This document shows, one piece after another, positions 35,574 to 43,765 of a stretch of DNA of 64,000 nucleotides. The translations under genes were made by a program, and so were the position numbers. The first letter of the stretch is position 1. Each line of letters opens with the position of its first letter. The notes beneath the pieces were generated by a model. It made no database searches, was not told where the DNA came from, and saw only the letters and a list, made by a program, of their open reading frames with translations. Source of the stretch: Verrucomicrobiota bacterium. GTDB lineage: Bacteria; Verrucomicrobiota; Verrucomicrobiia; Opitutales; Opitutaceae. Location: the NCBI GenBank assembly GCA_023443455.1, contig JAEZUE010000069.1, positions 47,498 to 111,497 of the forward strand, read 5' to 3'.

Positions 35574-35610
35574 AGTGGCACTTAAGTAGCACTGGCGTAC
35601 TTGGCGTCAA
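35574..35610 (-). promoter_or_regulatory. Promoter with overlapping operator for the toxin-antitoxin/primase-helicase operon
   Basis: Minus strand: -35 TTGACG (35610-35605), 16-base spacer, -10 TACTTA (35588-35583). A palindrome AGTGnnACTTAAGTnnCACT (35574-35593) covers the -10 and ends one base from the antitoxin ATG. Transcription would begin within about 5 bases of the ATG, giving an almost leaderless mRNA. The layout fits autorepression by the Phd-toxin complex. Confidence 0.55.
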
Positions 35611-35664
35611 ATGGGCATTGGCCGATTCTTGAGTGCCCGAACCGAACCGCAATCGGCTCGGCCA

Positions 35665-35705
35665 AAACAAAACCCGGCGTTTGTGACGCCGGGTTTGTTG
35701 TTTTC
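35665..35705. terminator. Bidirectional terminator at the end of the nuo operon
   Basis: Stem ACCCGGCGT/ACGCCGGGT (35672-35680 with 35686-35694) with a 5-base loop. T-rich tails follow in both directions: TTGTTGTTTT on plus, TTTGTTTTGG on minus. It lies about 30 bases past the nuoN stop and insulates nuo from the toxin-antitoxin promoter. Confidence 0.88.
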
Positions 35706-35727
35706 GAAAAGGGACTGCGTTTACCGC

Positions 35728-37161
35728 TTACTTCATCGCCACTTCGACGACCGAGAGGCTGGCGGCGATGAGCTGCATGAGCTTGCCGGGGACCACGCCG
35801 AGGGCGGTGATGCCGATGAGGAGCGTGACGCAGGCGGCTTTCGTGGCGAAGTCGATCGCGATGGCGGGGCGGTCGGTGTCGCTGAAGTACGCTTCCTTCA
35901 CGATCTTCAGGTAGTAGTAGATCGCGACGGCGGAGTTGACCACGGTGACGATCACGAGCCAGAGCCAACCCTGCGCGAGCGCGGCGCTGATGAGCGAGAA
36001 CTTGCCCATGAAACCGACGAACGGCGGGATGCCGGCGAGGGCGAAGACCGCGATGGCGAGCGTGAACGCGAGCAGCGGCGAACGGCGGTGCAGGCCGGCG
36101 AGATCGGAGAGCGAGACGTTGGCGCCGTCGGCGGCCACGCGGCTGACGACGAAGAACGCGGCGAGCACCATCAGCACGTAGCCGGAAATGTAGAACAGCG
36201 CCGCGGCGAAACCGGTCTGGCTGAGGGCGACGAAGCCCAGGAGGGCGTAGCCGGCGTGCGCGATGCCGGAGAAACCGAGCAGGCGCTTCACGTCGGTCTG
36301 CACGAGGGCGACGAGGTTGCCGTAGCACATTGACGCGGTGGCGAGCACGGCGAGCAGCGTCGGAATGGTGGCATCGCCGGGGACGGCGAGACCGACGAAG
36401 CGGGTGAGCACGGCGACGGCACCGAGCTTCGGCAGCGAGGCGACCAAACCGGCGGTCTCGTTGGAGGCGCCCTGGTAGACGTCGGGCGTCCAGAAGTGGA
36501 AGGGGAAGATCGCGAGCTTGTAGAGGAAGCCGGAGAAGGTGAGCGCGAGACCGACGATGGCCAACGGGTTGCCGAGCACGGGCTGCAGGCGGGCGAGCAT
36601 CACGGGCAGCGAGGTCGAGCCGGTGAGGCCGAAGAGGTAGCTCAGGCCGAAGAACATGACGCCGTTGGCGGCGATGCCGAACATCATGTATTTGATCGCC
36701 GACTCCATCTGCACCCGCTGGCCCTCGCGTTCGCGGCGCATGGCGACCATCAGGTAGAGCGGGAACGACGAGAGCTCGAGCGAGACGACGATCGTGATGA
36801 GCTCGATCGAGCTGAACAGGAACGTGAGGCCGCAGAGGCTGAGCGAAAGGAAGAGGTAGTACTCGGCGCGGATGTCCTCACGGATGTCGGCGAGGTCGCG
36901 GCCCAGCAGCAGCACGAAGAAGTAGCCGACACCGACCACCAGCTTGAGCAGCTGCGAGAAACCGTCGACGCGGTACGCGCCGTTGAAGAGCTCGGCCTGC
37001 GTGCCGAACGAGAACAACACGGCGGCGATGAAGACGGCCGCGGTGGCGAGCGAGGTCACCTTGGCCTGGCGGACGGAACTGCCGAGCGTGAGGCCGAAAG
37101 CGGCGAGGGCTCCGGTCAGGAGCACCAGCTCGGGCAGAAAAGCGGTGAGGGAGGCAGACAT
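35728..37161 (-). CDS. nuoN: NADH-quinone oxidoreductase subunit N
   Basis: 477 residues, about 14 membrane helices, antiporter-like proton channel subunit next to the quinone module. Family signs are the TM5 glutamate in FLFSSIELITIVVSLELSSFPLYLMVA, the lysine helix GFLYKLAIFPFHFWTPDVYQGA and QTDVKRLLGFSGIAHAGYALLG. Last gene of the nuo operon, followed by a bidirectional terminator. The 40-base gap after nuoM holds four 7-bp tandem repeats and no Shine-Dalgarno. Confidence 0.95.
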   Translation of the reverse strand: MSASLTAFLPELVLLTGALAAFGLTLGSSVRQAKVTSLATAAVFIAAVLFSFGTQAELFNGAYRVDGFSQLLKLVVGVGYFFVLLLGRDLADIREDIRAEYYLFLSLSLCGLTFLFSSIELITIVVSLELSSFPLYLMVAMRREREGQRVQMESAIKYMMFGIAANGVMFFGLSYLFGLTGSTSLPVMLARLQPVLGNPLAIVGLALTFSGFLYKLAIFPFHFWTPDVYQGASNETAGLVASLPKLGAVAVLTRFVGLAVPGDATIPTLLAVLATASMCYGNLVALVQTDVKRLLGFSGIAHAGYALLGFVALSQTGFAAALFYISGYVLMVLAAFFVVSRVAADGANVSLSDLAGLHRRSPLLAFTLAIAVFALAGIPPFVGFMGKFSLISAALAQGWLWLVIVTVVNSAVAIYYYLKIVKEAYFSDTDRPAIAIDFATKAACVTLLIGITALGVVPGKLMQLIAASLSVVEVAMK

Positions 37162-37162
37162 T

Positions 37163-37190
37163 GCGGAATGCGGATTGCGGAGTGCGGATT
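37163..37190. repeat. Four 7-bp tandem repeats (GCGGAnT) between nuoM and nuoN
   Basis: Plus-strand units are GCGGAAT, GCGGATT, GCGGAGT, GCGGATT, ending one base from the nuoN ATG. In the mRNA they read AATCCGC-type, occupying the ribosome-binding position. Confidence 0.9.
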
Positions 37191-37201
37191 GGCCGGAGCG
37201 A

Positions 37202-38665
37202 TCACTGCGCGATCTGCGTCAGGATGTGCGACAGGCTGGTGCGCATGACGTCGACGAAGGGCTGGGGCTGGAAGCCGATCCAGATGATGAAGACGGCGAG
37301 CGGGGCCAGCGCGAGGATCTCGCGGAGGTTGAGGTCGGCGACGCCCGAGTGGTCGGGGTTGGCCGGCGAGCCGTAGGCGACCTTCTGCAGCATGCGCAGG
37401 TTGTAGGCCGCGGCACCGACGATGCCGGGGATGGTGCAGAGCACGAGAACCTTGCTGACCGTGAAACCGCCGGTGAGGACGAGGAACTCGCCGATGAAGC
37501 TGTTGGTGCCCGGGAACGCCATCGACGACAAGCAGGCGAGGCCGACGAAGGTGGCGAAGATCGGCATCTGGCGGCCGATGCCGGCGGCCTTGGCGAGGTC
37601 GCGGGTGTGGAGGCGCTCGTAGATGATGCCGACGCAGATGAAGAGCGCGCCGGTGGTCACACCGTGATTGATCATCACGAAGGTCGCACCCTCGAGACCG
37701 GCCTGGGTGAACGAGAAGATGCCGAAGGTGGCGAAGCCCATGTGGGCGACCGACGAATACGCGACGAGTTTCTTGAGGTCACTCTGCGCGAGCGCGGCGA
37801 AACCGCCGTAGATGATCGCGACGACCGAGAGGATCAGGATTGCGGGGGCGAAGTAGTGCGCGGCGAACGGCGTGATCGGCAGGCAGAAACGCAGGAAACC
37901 GTAGGTGCCCATCTTGAGGAGCACGCTGGCCAGAATGACCGAACCGGCGGTGGGCGCCTCGACGTGCGCGGCGGGCAACCACGTGTGGAACGGGAACATC
38001 GGGACCTTGATCGCGAAGGAGAGGAAGAACGCGCCGAAGATCCAGAGCTGGAAGTTGTGGCCGAACTTGCTGCCGGCCTCCATCAGCTCGGGTATGGCGA
38101 ACGTGCCGGTCTGGATGCGCAGCGCGACGATCGCGACGAGCAGCAGCACCGAACCGGCCATGGTGTAGATGAAGAACTTCAGGGCCGCGTAGATCTTGCG
38201 CTGGCCGCCCCAGACACCGATCAGCAGCACCATCGGGATCAGCATCGCCTCCCAGAAAACGTAGAAGAGCACGAGGTCGAGCGCGCTGAACACGCCGATC
38301 ATGGCCGCCTCCATCACGAGCAGGCAGACCATGAACTCACGGACGCGTTTGCTGATGTATTTCCACGAGCAGAGCACGCACAACGGCGTGATCAACGTGG
38401 TGAGGAGAATGAGCAGGACGCTGATGCCGTCGACGCCCACGCGGTAGTCGATGCCGAGGCTTGGGATCCACGAGCAATGCTCGACGAACTGGAAGCCGGT
38501 CTGTGTGGCGACGTAGCCGGTGTAGAGCGGCACGGACACGACGGCGATGGCGAGCGAGGCCAGAAGCGTCCACCAGCGCAACAGGCGCTCGTTGGAAATC
38601 GCGACGGCGACCGCCGCGGCGGCCAACGGGGCGAAGATGAGAACGCTGAGAAGGTGTTCTTTCAT
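37202..38665 (-). CDS. nuoM: NADH-quinone oxidoreductase subunit M
   Basis: 487 residues. About 14 membrane helices with FYVFWEAMLIPMVLLIGVWGG (key glutamate), the lysine-containing FAIKVPMFPFHTWLPAAHVEAPTAGS, and QSDLKKLVAYSSVAHMGF. It forms one proton channel of the membrane arm. The start at 38665 (MKEHLLSVLIFAPL) is used; the longer frame overlaps the upstream gene's coding region. It is 11 bases downstream of the NuoL-like gene. Confidence 0.95.
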   Translation of the reverse strand: MKEHLLSVLIFAPLAAAAVAVAISNERLLRWWTLLASLAIAVVSVPLYTGYVATQTGFQFVEHCSWIPSLGIDYRVGVDGISVLLILLTTLITPLCVLCSWKYISKRVREFMVCLLVMEAAMIGVFSALDLVLFYVFWEAMLIPMVLLIGVWGGQRKIYAALKFFIYTMAGSVLLLVAIVALRIQTGTFAIPELMEAGSKFGHNFQLWIFGAFFLSFAIKVPMFPFHTWLPAAHVEAPTAGSVILASVLLKMGTYGFLRFCLPITPFAAHYFAPAILILSVVAIIYGGFAALAQSDLKKLVAYSSVAHMGFATFGIFSFTQAGLEGATFVMINHGVTTGALFICVGIIYERLHTRDLAKAAGIGRQMPIFATFVGLACLSSMAFPGTNSFIGEFLVLTGGFTVSKVLVLCTIPGIVGAAAYNLRMLQKVAYGSPANPDHSGVADLNLREILALAPLAVFIIWIGFQPQPFVDVMRTSLSHILTQIAQ

Positions 38666-38676
38666 CGGGTGGGCGA

Positions 38677-40509
38677 TCAGGCGACGAAGTAGACGAGGGC
38701 CGCGACGATGACGGCGGCCACGGCAAAGGTGATGGCGAGGTTGGCCTGCACGGCACCGCTCTGCGCGGAGCGGAGGCGCTGGCCCGTGGCACGGACCTTC
38801 TCGGCGAGGCCGTCGACCACGCCGTCGATGCCGGTGCGGTCGAAGAGGTCGACGAAGCGCGACAGCCACACCGTGCCGTTGAGGCCGATCACGCGGTAGG
38901 CTTCACCCACGGCGGTATCGATGGTCTGGATCGGCTTGCGGGCCAGCCAGAGGAAGGCGGCGCCGCCCTTGCGGTAGGGCCAGTCGAGATCGAGGCTGAT
39001 CTTGGCCTCCGGGGTGAGCTTCTTGATGAAGAGGAAGAAGCCCAGCGCGGTGAAGCAGAGGACCTGCATCGTCTCCGAGATGTGGTGCGCCGAGTACGGG
39101 TGGTACGCATGCTCGAGCGACTGCGGGAGCATGTTGTAGAGGTACGGCGTGTAGCAGCCGATGAAGATGCAGAGGAACGAGGCGAGCGCCATGGCGGCGT
39201 TCATGTTCCAGACCGGGTCCTTCGCGCGCTGCCAGGTCTCCTCGGAGCAGTTGTTCTTCCCGAAGAAGACGAAGTAGGGAACCTTCAGGCCGGTGTGGAG
39301 GAAGGTACCGGCGGAGGCCAGCATGAGGAGGAAGCCGACCCAGAGTTTCCCGCCCTCGAAGCCCGCGGCCACGATCATCGACTTCGAGACGAAGCCGCTG
39401 AACAGCGGGAACGCCGAGATCGAGAGACCGCCGATCAGGGTGAAGAGGAACGTCCACGGCATCTTCTGGTAGAGACCGCCGAGGCGCGTGAAGCGGCTCT
39501 CGCCGGTCTGGTGCAGCACGGTGCCGCAGCCCATGAAGAGCAGGCCCTTGTAGAGGATGTGGGCAAAGGCGTGGGCGCAGACGCCGTTGAAGGCGAGGCG
39601 GCCGAACTCGGTGGAGGTGTCGGCCATGCCGGCGCCGGCGACCATGTAGCCGACCTGCGAAATGATGTGGTAGGCGAGCAGGCGGCGGGAATCGTTCTCC
39701 AACACCGCGTAGACGACACCGTAGAGGGCCATGATCACGCCCAGTGGGACGAGCAGATCGAGGCCCGGCACGCCGCGCAGCAGCGCGTAGACGGCGGTCT
39801 TGGTCGTGAAGGCGCAGAGGAAGACGGAACCGTTGAAGGTCGCCTCGCCGTAGGCGTCGGGCAACCACGCGTGCAGCGGGGGCACGGCGGCGTTGAGGAT
39901 GAAGCCGATCGCGATGAGGTAGGTGGCCAGCGAGGGGTTCGCGACGTCGAGGGGCACGAAGCTCAGGCAGTGGTTGGCCTGGTAGTGCAGCAGGATGCCC
40001 GCGAGCAGCGAGACGCCGCCGGCCATGTGCACGAGCAGGTAACGGTAGCCGGCGCGCAACGATTCGGCGCGACCGCGCTGCCAGATGAGGAACACCGACG
40101 AGAACGCCATCAGCTCCCAGAACAGGAAGAGCGTGAGGAAGTCGCCGGCGAAGAGTGCGCCGATCGCGGAGGCCGCGTAGCCCCAGGCCGCGACGTGTTC
40201 GCTCACGCGCTTCACGTGCAGGCTGTAGAGCGAGCCCACCACGGCCATCAGGCTCATGATGTGTGCGAAGACCAGGCTGAGCTTGTCGACGCGGCCGAAG
40301 GCCATCTTCCACTCGCCGAAATGGAACTCGCCGAAGTACTGCACCTCTGCGCCCGACGCCGAGTAGCCGAACTGGATGAACAGCGTGCGGGCAAACGTCA
40401 GCAGCGGGATGGCGATCAGCCAGCCCTTGCGCAGACGCTCGGGAATGAGCGGCAGGAGGAGGGCGCCGGCGATCAGGATCGCGGCGGGATGAAGCCAGAA
40501 ATCATTCAT
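38677..40509 (-). CDS. NuoL/NdhF-position antiporter-like subunit (610 residues)
   Basis: Membrane protein of the NuoL/NuoM/MrpD family, about 14 core helices. It has TLFLFWELMAFSSVFLIW, a histidine- and lysine-bearing mid region (AVPPLHAWLPDAYGEAT, AFTTKTAVYALLRG) and YHIISQVGYMVAG. The C-terminal ~150 residues (ARKPIQTIDTAVGEAYR...RFVDLFDRTGIDG, then a final helix AITFAVAAVIVAALVYFVA) look like the lateral amphipathic helix and anchor of a NuoL. It therefore most likely takes the distal NuoL place, though it is divergent from E. coli NuoL. The start has a GGGAGGA element 9 bases upstream, inside the overlapping small gene. Confidence 0.85.
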   Translation of the reverse strand: MNDFWLHPAAILIAGALLLPLIPERLRKGWLIAIPLLTFARTLFIQFGYSASGAEVQYFGEFHFGEWKMAFGRVDKLSLVFAHIMSLMAVVGSLYSLHVKRVSEHVAAWGYAASAIGALFAGDFLTLFLFWELMAFSSVFLIWQRGRAESLRAGYRYLLVHMAGGVSLLAGILLHYQANHCLSFVPLDVANPSLATYLIAIGFILNAAVPPLHAWLPDAYGEATFNGSVFLCAFTTKTAVYALLRGVPGLDLLVPLGVIMALYGVVYAVLENDSRRLLAYHIISQVGYMVAGAGMADTSTEFGRLAFNGVCAHAFAHILYKGLLFMGCGTVLHQTGESRFTRLGGLYQKMPWTFLFTLIGGLSISAFPLFSGFVSKSMIVAAGFEGGKLWVGFLLMLASAGTFLHTGLKVPYFVFFGKNNCSEETWQRAKDPVWNMNAAMALASFLCIFIGCYTPYLYNMLPQSLEHAYHPYSAHHISETMQVLCFTALGFFLFIKKLTPEAKISLDLDWPYRKGGAAFLWLARKPIQTIDTAVGEAYRVIGLNGTVWLSRFVDLFDRTGIDGVVDGLAEKVRATGQRLRSAQSGAVQANLAITFAVAAVIVAALVYFVA

Positions 40510-40813
40510 CGTAGTAGTCCTCCCGAACCATGATCCCCGCGTGGCCGTACCACTTGGAGAGGAAGATGATCAGCAGGCAGGCGACAAAACCGAAGGCCGA
40601 CCAGAAGATCGGGAGCGTCTCGGCGTAGTGGAAAAGCGAGGCCCAGAAACCGTGGGCGTGTTCCGCCCCGGCGGCGGCTTCCGCCGCGGGGCCGTGGCCG
40701 GCGAGCTTCAGCGCGACGTCCGCGATGGCGATGAGCGCAAGCACGGCGGCGGAGCCGGCGATGACCGCCTTTAGGCGGGCGCGCAGAAACTCGATGAGGG
40801 CGAGCAGTTTCAT
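40502..40813 (-). CDS. Small two-helix membrane protein in the nuo operon
   Basis: 103 residues with two hydrophobic segments (about 15-40, AVIAGSAAVLALIAIADVALKLA, and 68-88, WSAFGFVACLLIIFLSKWYG) joined by an Ala/His-rich loop. The acidic C-terminus is REDYYDE. Not a recognised core complex I subunit. The start overlaps the stop of the MrpD-like gene (ATGA) and its end overlaps the next gene by 8 bases, so it is tightly coupled to the two antiporter-like subunits. It may be a small Mrp-type or adapter subunit; this is inference. Confidence 0.8.
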   Translation of the reverse strand: MKLLALIEFLRARLKAVIAGSAAVLALIAIADVALKLAGHGPAAEAAAGAEHAHGFWASLFHYAETLPIFWSAFGFVACLLIIFLSKWYGHAGIMVREDYYDE

Positions 40814-42375
40814 TGCAGGACGGCGTTGGCGAGCTTGAGGAAAATGTCCGGGTAGAAGCCGAGTGCCACGGAGATGGCCGCCGTGATGCACAGCGGAATC
40901 AGCATGGCCGGGGCGGCTTCGCCGTGGTCGTGGTGATGGTCGTCGCCATGCGACGCGGATTTGAGATCTGAAATTTCAGATTCGTGATCACCATGACCAT
41001 GTCCGGCCTCGGCGGGTTTCCCGAAGAAGGCGCGGAAGACGACCGGGGCGAAATAGGCGGCGTTGAGCAGCGTGGAGGCGATGAGCACGCAGAGGATCAC
41101 GTAGGCGTGCGCCTTGAGGGAGCCGACGAGCAGGTACCACTTCGAAATGAAACCACCGACCGGCGGGGCGCCGATCATCGAGAGCGCGGCGAGACCGAAG
41201 GCGGCGAACGTCCACGGCATCTTGCGGCCGAGGCCGTCGAGCTCGGAGATGTCCTTCTTGTGGGCGGTCACGTAGATGGCGCCGGCACAGAAGAAGAGGG
41301 TGATCTTGGCGAAGGCGTGGCCGGCGATGTGGAAGAGGCCGCCGACGCCGCCCTGGACACCCAGCGGCGCGATGAGCGCGATGCCGAGGATGATGTACGA
41401 GAGCTGCGAAACCGTGGAGTACGCGAGCCGCGCCTTCAGGTTGTTCTTTGACAGCGCGATGATCGAGGCGGTGATGATCGTGAACGACGCGATGTACGCG
41501 GTGGGCATGCTCAGGTGGCAGGCCTGCATCGTGTCGGTGCCGAACACGTAGAGCATCACCCGCACCGTGGCGAACACGCCGACCTTCACGACCGCGACGG
41601 CGTGCAGCAGCGCGGAGACCGGGGTCGGGGCGACCATCGCGGCGGGCAGCCACGAGTGGAACGGCATGATGCCGTTCTTGGCGAAGCCGAAGAGGAAGGC
41701 GAAGAACAGCGAGGCGACGACCCACGTAGGCGTGCCGGTGGGGAGGATACCGGAGGCGCTGTTGTGCGCGAAGTCGAGGTTGCCGGTGAGCACGAAGACC
41801 AGGACCATCGCCGGGAAGACCAGCGCCTTGGCAGTGGCGGTCAGGTACACGAGGTACTTGCGACCGCCGGCGTAGCCTTCCGCGTCCTGATGGTGGGCGA
41901 CGAGCGGGTAGGTCGACACGCTGACGATCTCGTAGAACAGGTACAGCGTGAGGAGATTGTCGGAGAACGCGCAGCCCATGGCGCCGAAGAGGGCGAGGGC
42001 GAAGCAGGCGTTGAAGCGGGTCTGCTTGGGCTCGTGGTGCCCGCGCATGTAGCCGGCGGAGTAGAACACCGCGAGGATCCAGAGAAACGACGCCGCGACC
42101 GCAAAGATCATCGAGAGGGCGTCGGCGCGCAGCGAGAAGCTCAGACCGGAGGCGCCGTCGGCGTTGGGCAGCAGGTCGAACAGCGTGTAGTGCAGCGTCC
42201 GGCCGGCGAGCACGTCCGTGCACATCCAGGCCGTGAGGCCGAAGAGCGTGACCGCGGCGAGCAACGAGCAGGTTTCGCGGAGATTGGGTTTCTTGCCGGT
42301 CACCATCACGAGGCCCGCGCCGAGGAGCGGCGCGAGGATGGCGAGGAGCAGACGGGAATCCGTGACGGGAGGCAT
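40810..42375 (-). CDS. MrpD/NuoM-like antiporter subunit (additional fourth channel protein)
   Basis: 521 residues, about 14 helices. It carries LLTLYLFYEIVSVSTYPLVAHHQD, GFAKNGIMPFHSWLPAAMVAPTPVSALLHAVAVVKVG, and KNNLKARLAYSTVSQLSYIILG, closest in style to MrpD/NuoM. A hydrophilic loop near residues 460-495 is His/Asp-rich (HGHGDH...HGDDHHHDHG) and includes EISDLKS, encoded by a palindromic AT-rich stretch unlike its surroundings. As nuoM, nuoN and a NuoL-like gene are also present, this gives four antiporter-like subunits in one operon. Located 7 bases after nuoK. Confidence 0.88.
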   Translation of the reverse strand: MPPVTDSRLLLAILAPLLGAGLVMVTGKKPNLRETCSLLAAVTLFGLTAWMCTDVLAGRTLHYTLFDLLPNADGASGLSFSLRADALSMIFAVAASFLWILAVFYSAGYMRGHHEPKQTRFNACFALALFGAMGCAFSDNLLTLYLFYEIVSVSTYPLVAHHQDAEGYAGGRKYLVYLTATAKALVFPAMVLVFVLTGNLDFAHNSASGILPTGTPTWVVASLFFAFLFGFAKNGIMPFHSWLPAAMVAPTPVSALLHAVAVVKVGVFATVRVMLYVFGTDTMQACHLSMPTAYIASFTIITASIIALSKNNLKARLAYSTVSQLSYIILGIALIAPLGVQGGVGGLFHIAGHAFAKITLFFCAGAIYVTAHKKDISELDGLGRKMPWTFAAFGLAALSMIGAPPVGGFISKWYLLVGSLKAHAYVILCVLIASTLLNAAYFAPVVFRAFFGKPAEAGHGHGDHESEISDLKSASHGDDHHHDHGEAAPAMLIPLCITAAISVALGFYPDIFLKLANAVLQ

Positions 42376-42382
42376 GTTGGGA

Positions 42383-42712
42383 TCAGCCCTGCAAGTCGGT
42401 CAGCTCCCTCGATTTGATGGAGCCGTAGTTTCGATACACCGCGATGACGATGCTCAGGGCCACGGCCACCTCGGCGGCGGCGAGACCCATGATGAACAGA
42501 ACGAAGATCTGGCCGACCGCGGGGTCGGGCGCGAAGAAGCGGTTGACCGCCATGAAATTCAGCGAGGCGGCCGCGAAGAGCAGTTCGCCGGAGATGAGCA
42601 TGCCCACGAGGGTGCGGCGGCGCACGAGGCCGTAGAGGCCCACGGCGAAGAGGAAGGCCGCGAGCACGAGGTACGGTGCGGGCTGGTTGTGGAGCTGCAG
42701 GAGCGAGTTCAT
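42383..42712 (-). CDS. nuoK: NADH-quinone oxidoreductase subunit K
   Basis: 109 residues with three membrane helices, equivalent to mitochondrial ND4L. LISGELLFAAASLNFMA and IFVLFIMGLAAAEVAVALSIVIAVYRNYGS contain the two conserved membrane glutamates. The start overlaps the nuoJ stop by 4 bases and has a GGGAGG element about 8 bases upstream. Confidence 0.95.
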   Translation of the reverse strand: MNSLLQLHNQPAPYLVLAAFLFAVGLYGLVRRRTLVGMLISGELLFAAASLNFMAVNRFFAPDPAVGQIFVLFIMGLAAAEVAVALSIVIAVYRNYGSIKSRELTDLQG

Positions 42713-43275
42713 GCGCGGTGCCTCCCGGTGCGGGCGATGGCGATGGCTCCGAGGATGGCGACCAGGAGCACGAGCGAGATGACTTCGAAGGCCATGCTGT
42801 AGGTGGTCAGCAGATGCACGCCGATCGACTCGACCGAGCCGCTGGCCTGGTTGAGCGCGAGCGTCGGCCAGTCACCGCAGACGCCGAGGCGGGCGAGCGA
42901 CCAGAACAGGGCGCCGGCGACGATCGCCGAGCCGAGCATGCCCAGACCGTGGCGCAGGCGGTTCGATTCGGGCGCGGGCTCGTCGGGCTCGGCCAACATG
43001 ACCGCGAAGATGATGGTGACGCAGACCGCGCCCACGTAGATGAGCAGCTCCATCAACGCCAGGAACGGGCTGTTGAGGAAATAGTAGAGCCCGGCGAGGC
43101 CGAGGCAGCACAGCGCAAGACCGCAAACGCTGCGGATGATGCGCTGGGTGGCGATGGCGATGAGCGCGCCCGCGGCCGTCGTGACGACGAAGACCAGGAA
43201 GAGCGCGGGAATGATGTATTCCGAGTAGGCGAAGGGCACCACCTCGGCGATGGGGGACACGATGGCGGGGGTCAT
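42709..43275 (-). CDS. nuoJ: NADH-quinone oxidoreductase subunit J
   Basis: 188 residues with five membrane helices, equivalent to ND6. FLALMELLIYVGAVCVTIIFAVML is the family signature. The start at 43275 (MTPAIVSPIAEV) overlaps the nuoI stop; the longer frame upstream is antisense to sense coding of nuoI in another frame and was rejected. Confidence 0.93.
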   Translation of the reverse strand: MTPAIVSPIAEVVPFAYSEYIIPALFLVFVVTTAAGALIAIATQRIIRSVCGLALCCLGLAGLYYFLNSPFLALMELLIYVGAVCVTIIFAVMLAEPDEPAPESNRLRHGLGMLGSAIVAGALFWSLARLGVCGDWPTLALNQASGSVESIGVHLLTTYSMAFEVISLVLLVAILGAIAIARTGRHRA

Positions 43276-43763
43276 TGCTGCGGGTTCTCCTGCTGCGGCT
43301 GCTGGGCGCGCTCCTTCGCCAGGCGCGTCTCGAGATCCTGGATGAGGTCGATCTTCGCGTAGTTCTGCTTGGTGGTGCTGGCCAGGTTGTAGCGCTTCGA
43401 GAACATCAGGGCGTCGGTCGGGCAGACCTCGACGCAGGCGCCGCAGAGCGAGCACAGCGTGTAGTTGAGCTCGAAGATCGTCGCCGACTTCCGCTTGGCG
43501 CCTTCCTTCTTCTCGCCGTCGACCACGATGCAGTCCGACGGACAGGCCTTCTCGCAGGACTTGCAGGCGATGCAGGTCGAGAGGCCGTTCTCGTCGTGGG
43601 TGAACACGATGTGGCCGCGGTAGCGGTCCGGGATCGGCAACGTCGCGTGCGGGTACGGGACGTTGTGGTTCTTGCGGAAGTTCTTGAGGAACTGGTCCAG
43701 CGTGATCCGCATGCCCGTGAGCAGGCTGACGAGACCACTGTAGACTTCGCGGAAAGCTTTCAT
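43272..43763 (-). CDS. nuoI: NADH-quinone oxidoreductase subunit I (two 4Fe-4S clusters)
   Basis: 163 residues. Two ferredoxin motifs are complete: CIACKSCEKACPSDC and CSLCGACVEVCPTDAL. They carry clusters N6a and N6b between the peripheral arm and NuoB. The N-terminal amphipathic part (MKAFREVYSGLVSLLTGMRI) rests on NuoH. A Gln-rich C-terminus (QQPQQENPQQ) is unusual. The gene follows nuoH by 2 bases. Confidence 0.95.
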   Translation of the reverse strand: MKAFREVYSGLVSLLTGMRITLDQFLKNFRKNHNVPYPHATLPIPDRYRGHIVFTHDENGLSTCIACKSCEKACPSDCIVVDGEKKEGAKRKSATIFELNYTLCSLCGACVEVCPTDALMFSKRYNLASTTKQNYAKIDLIQDLETRLAKERAQQPQQENPQQ

Positions 43764-43765
43764 GG

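Noticed and set aside
36944..38692. Long plus-strand frame opposite nuoM and nuoN
   Set aside because: Acidic, His/Arg-rich translation typical of the reverse complement of membrane protein genes.
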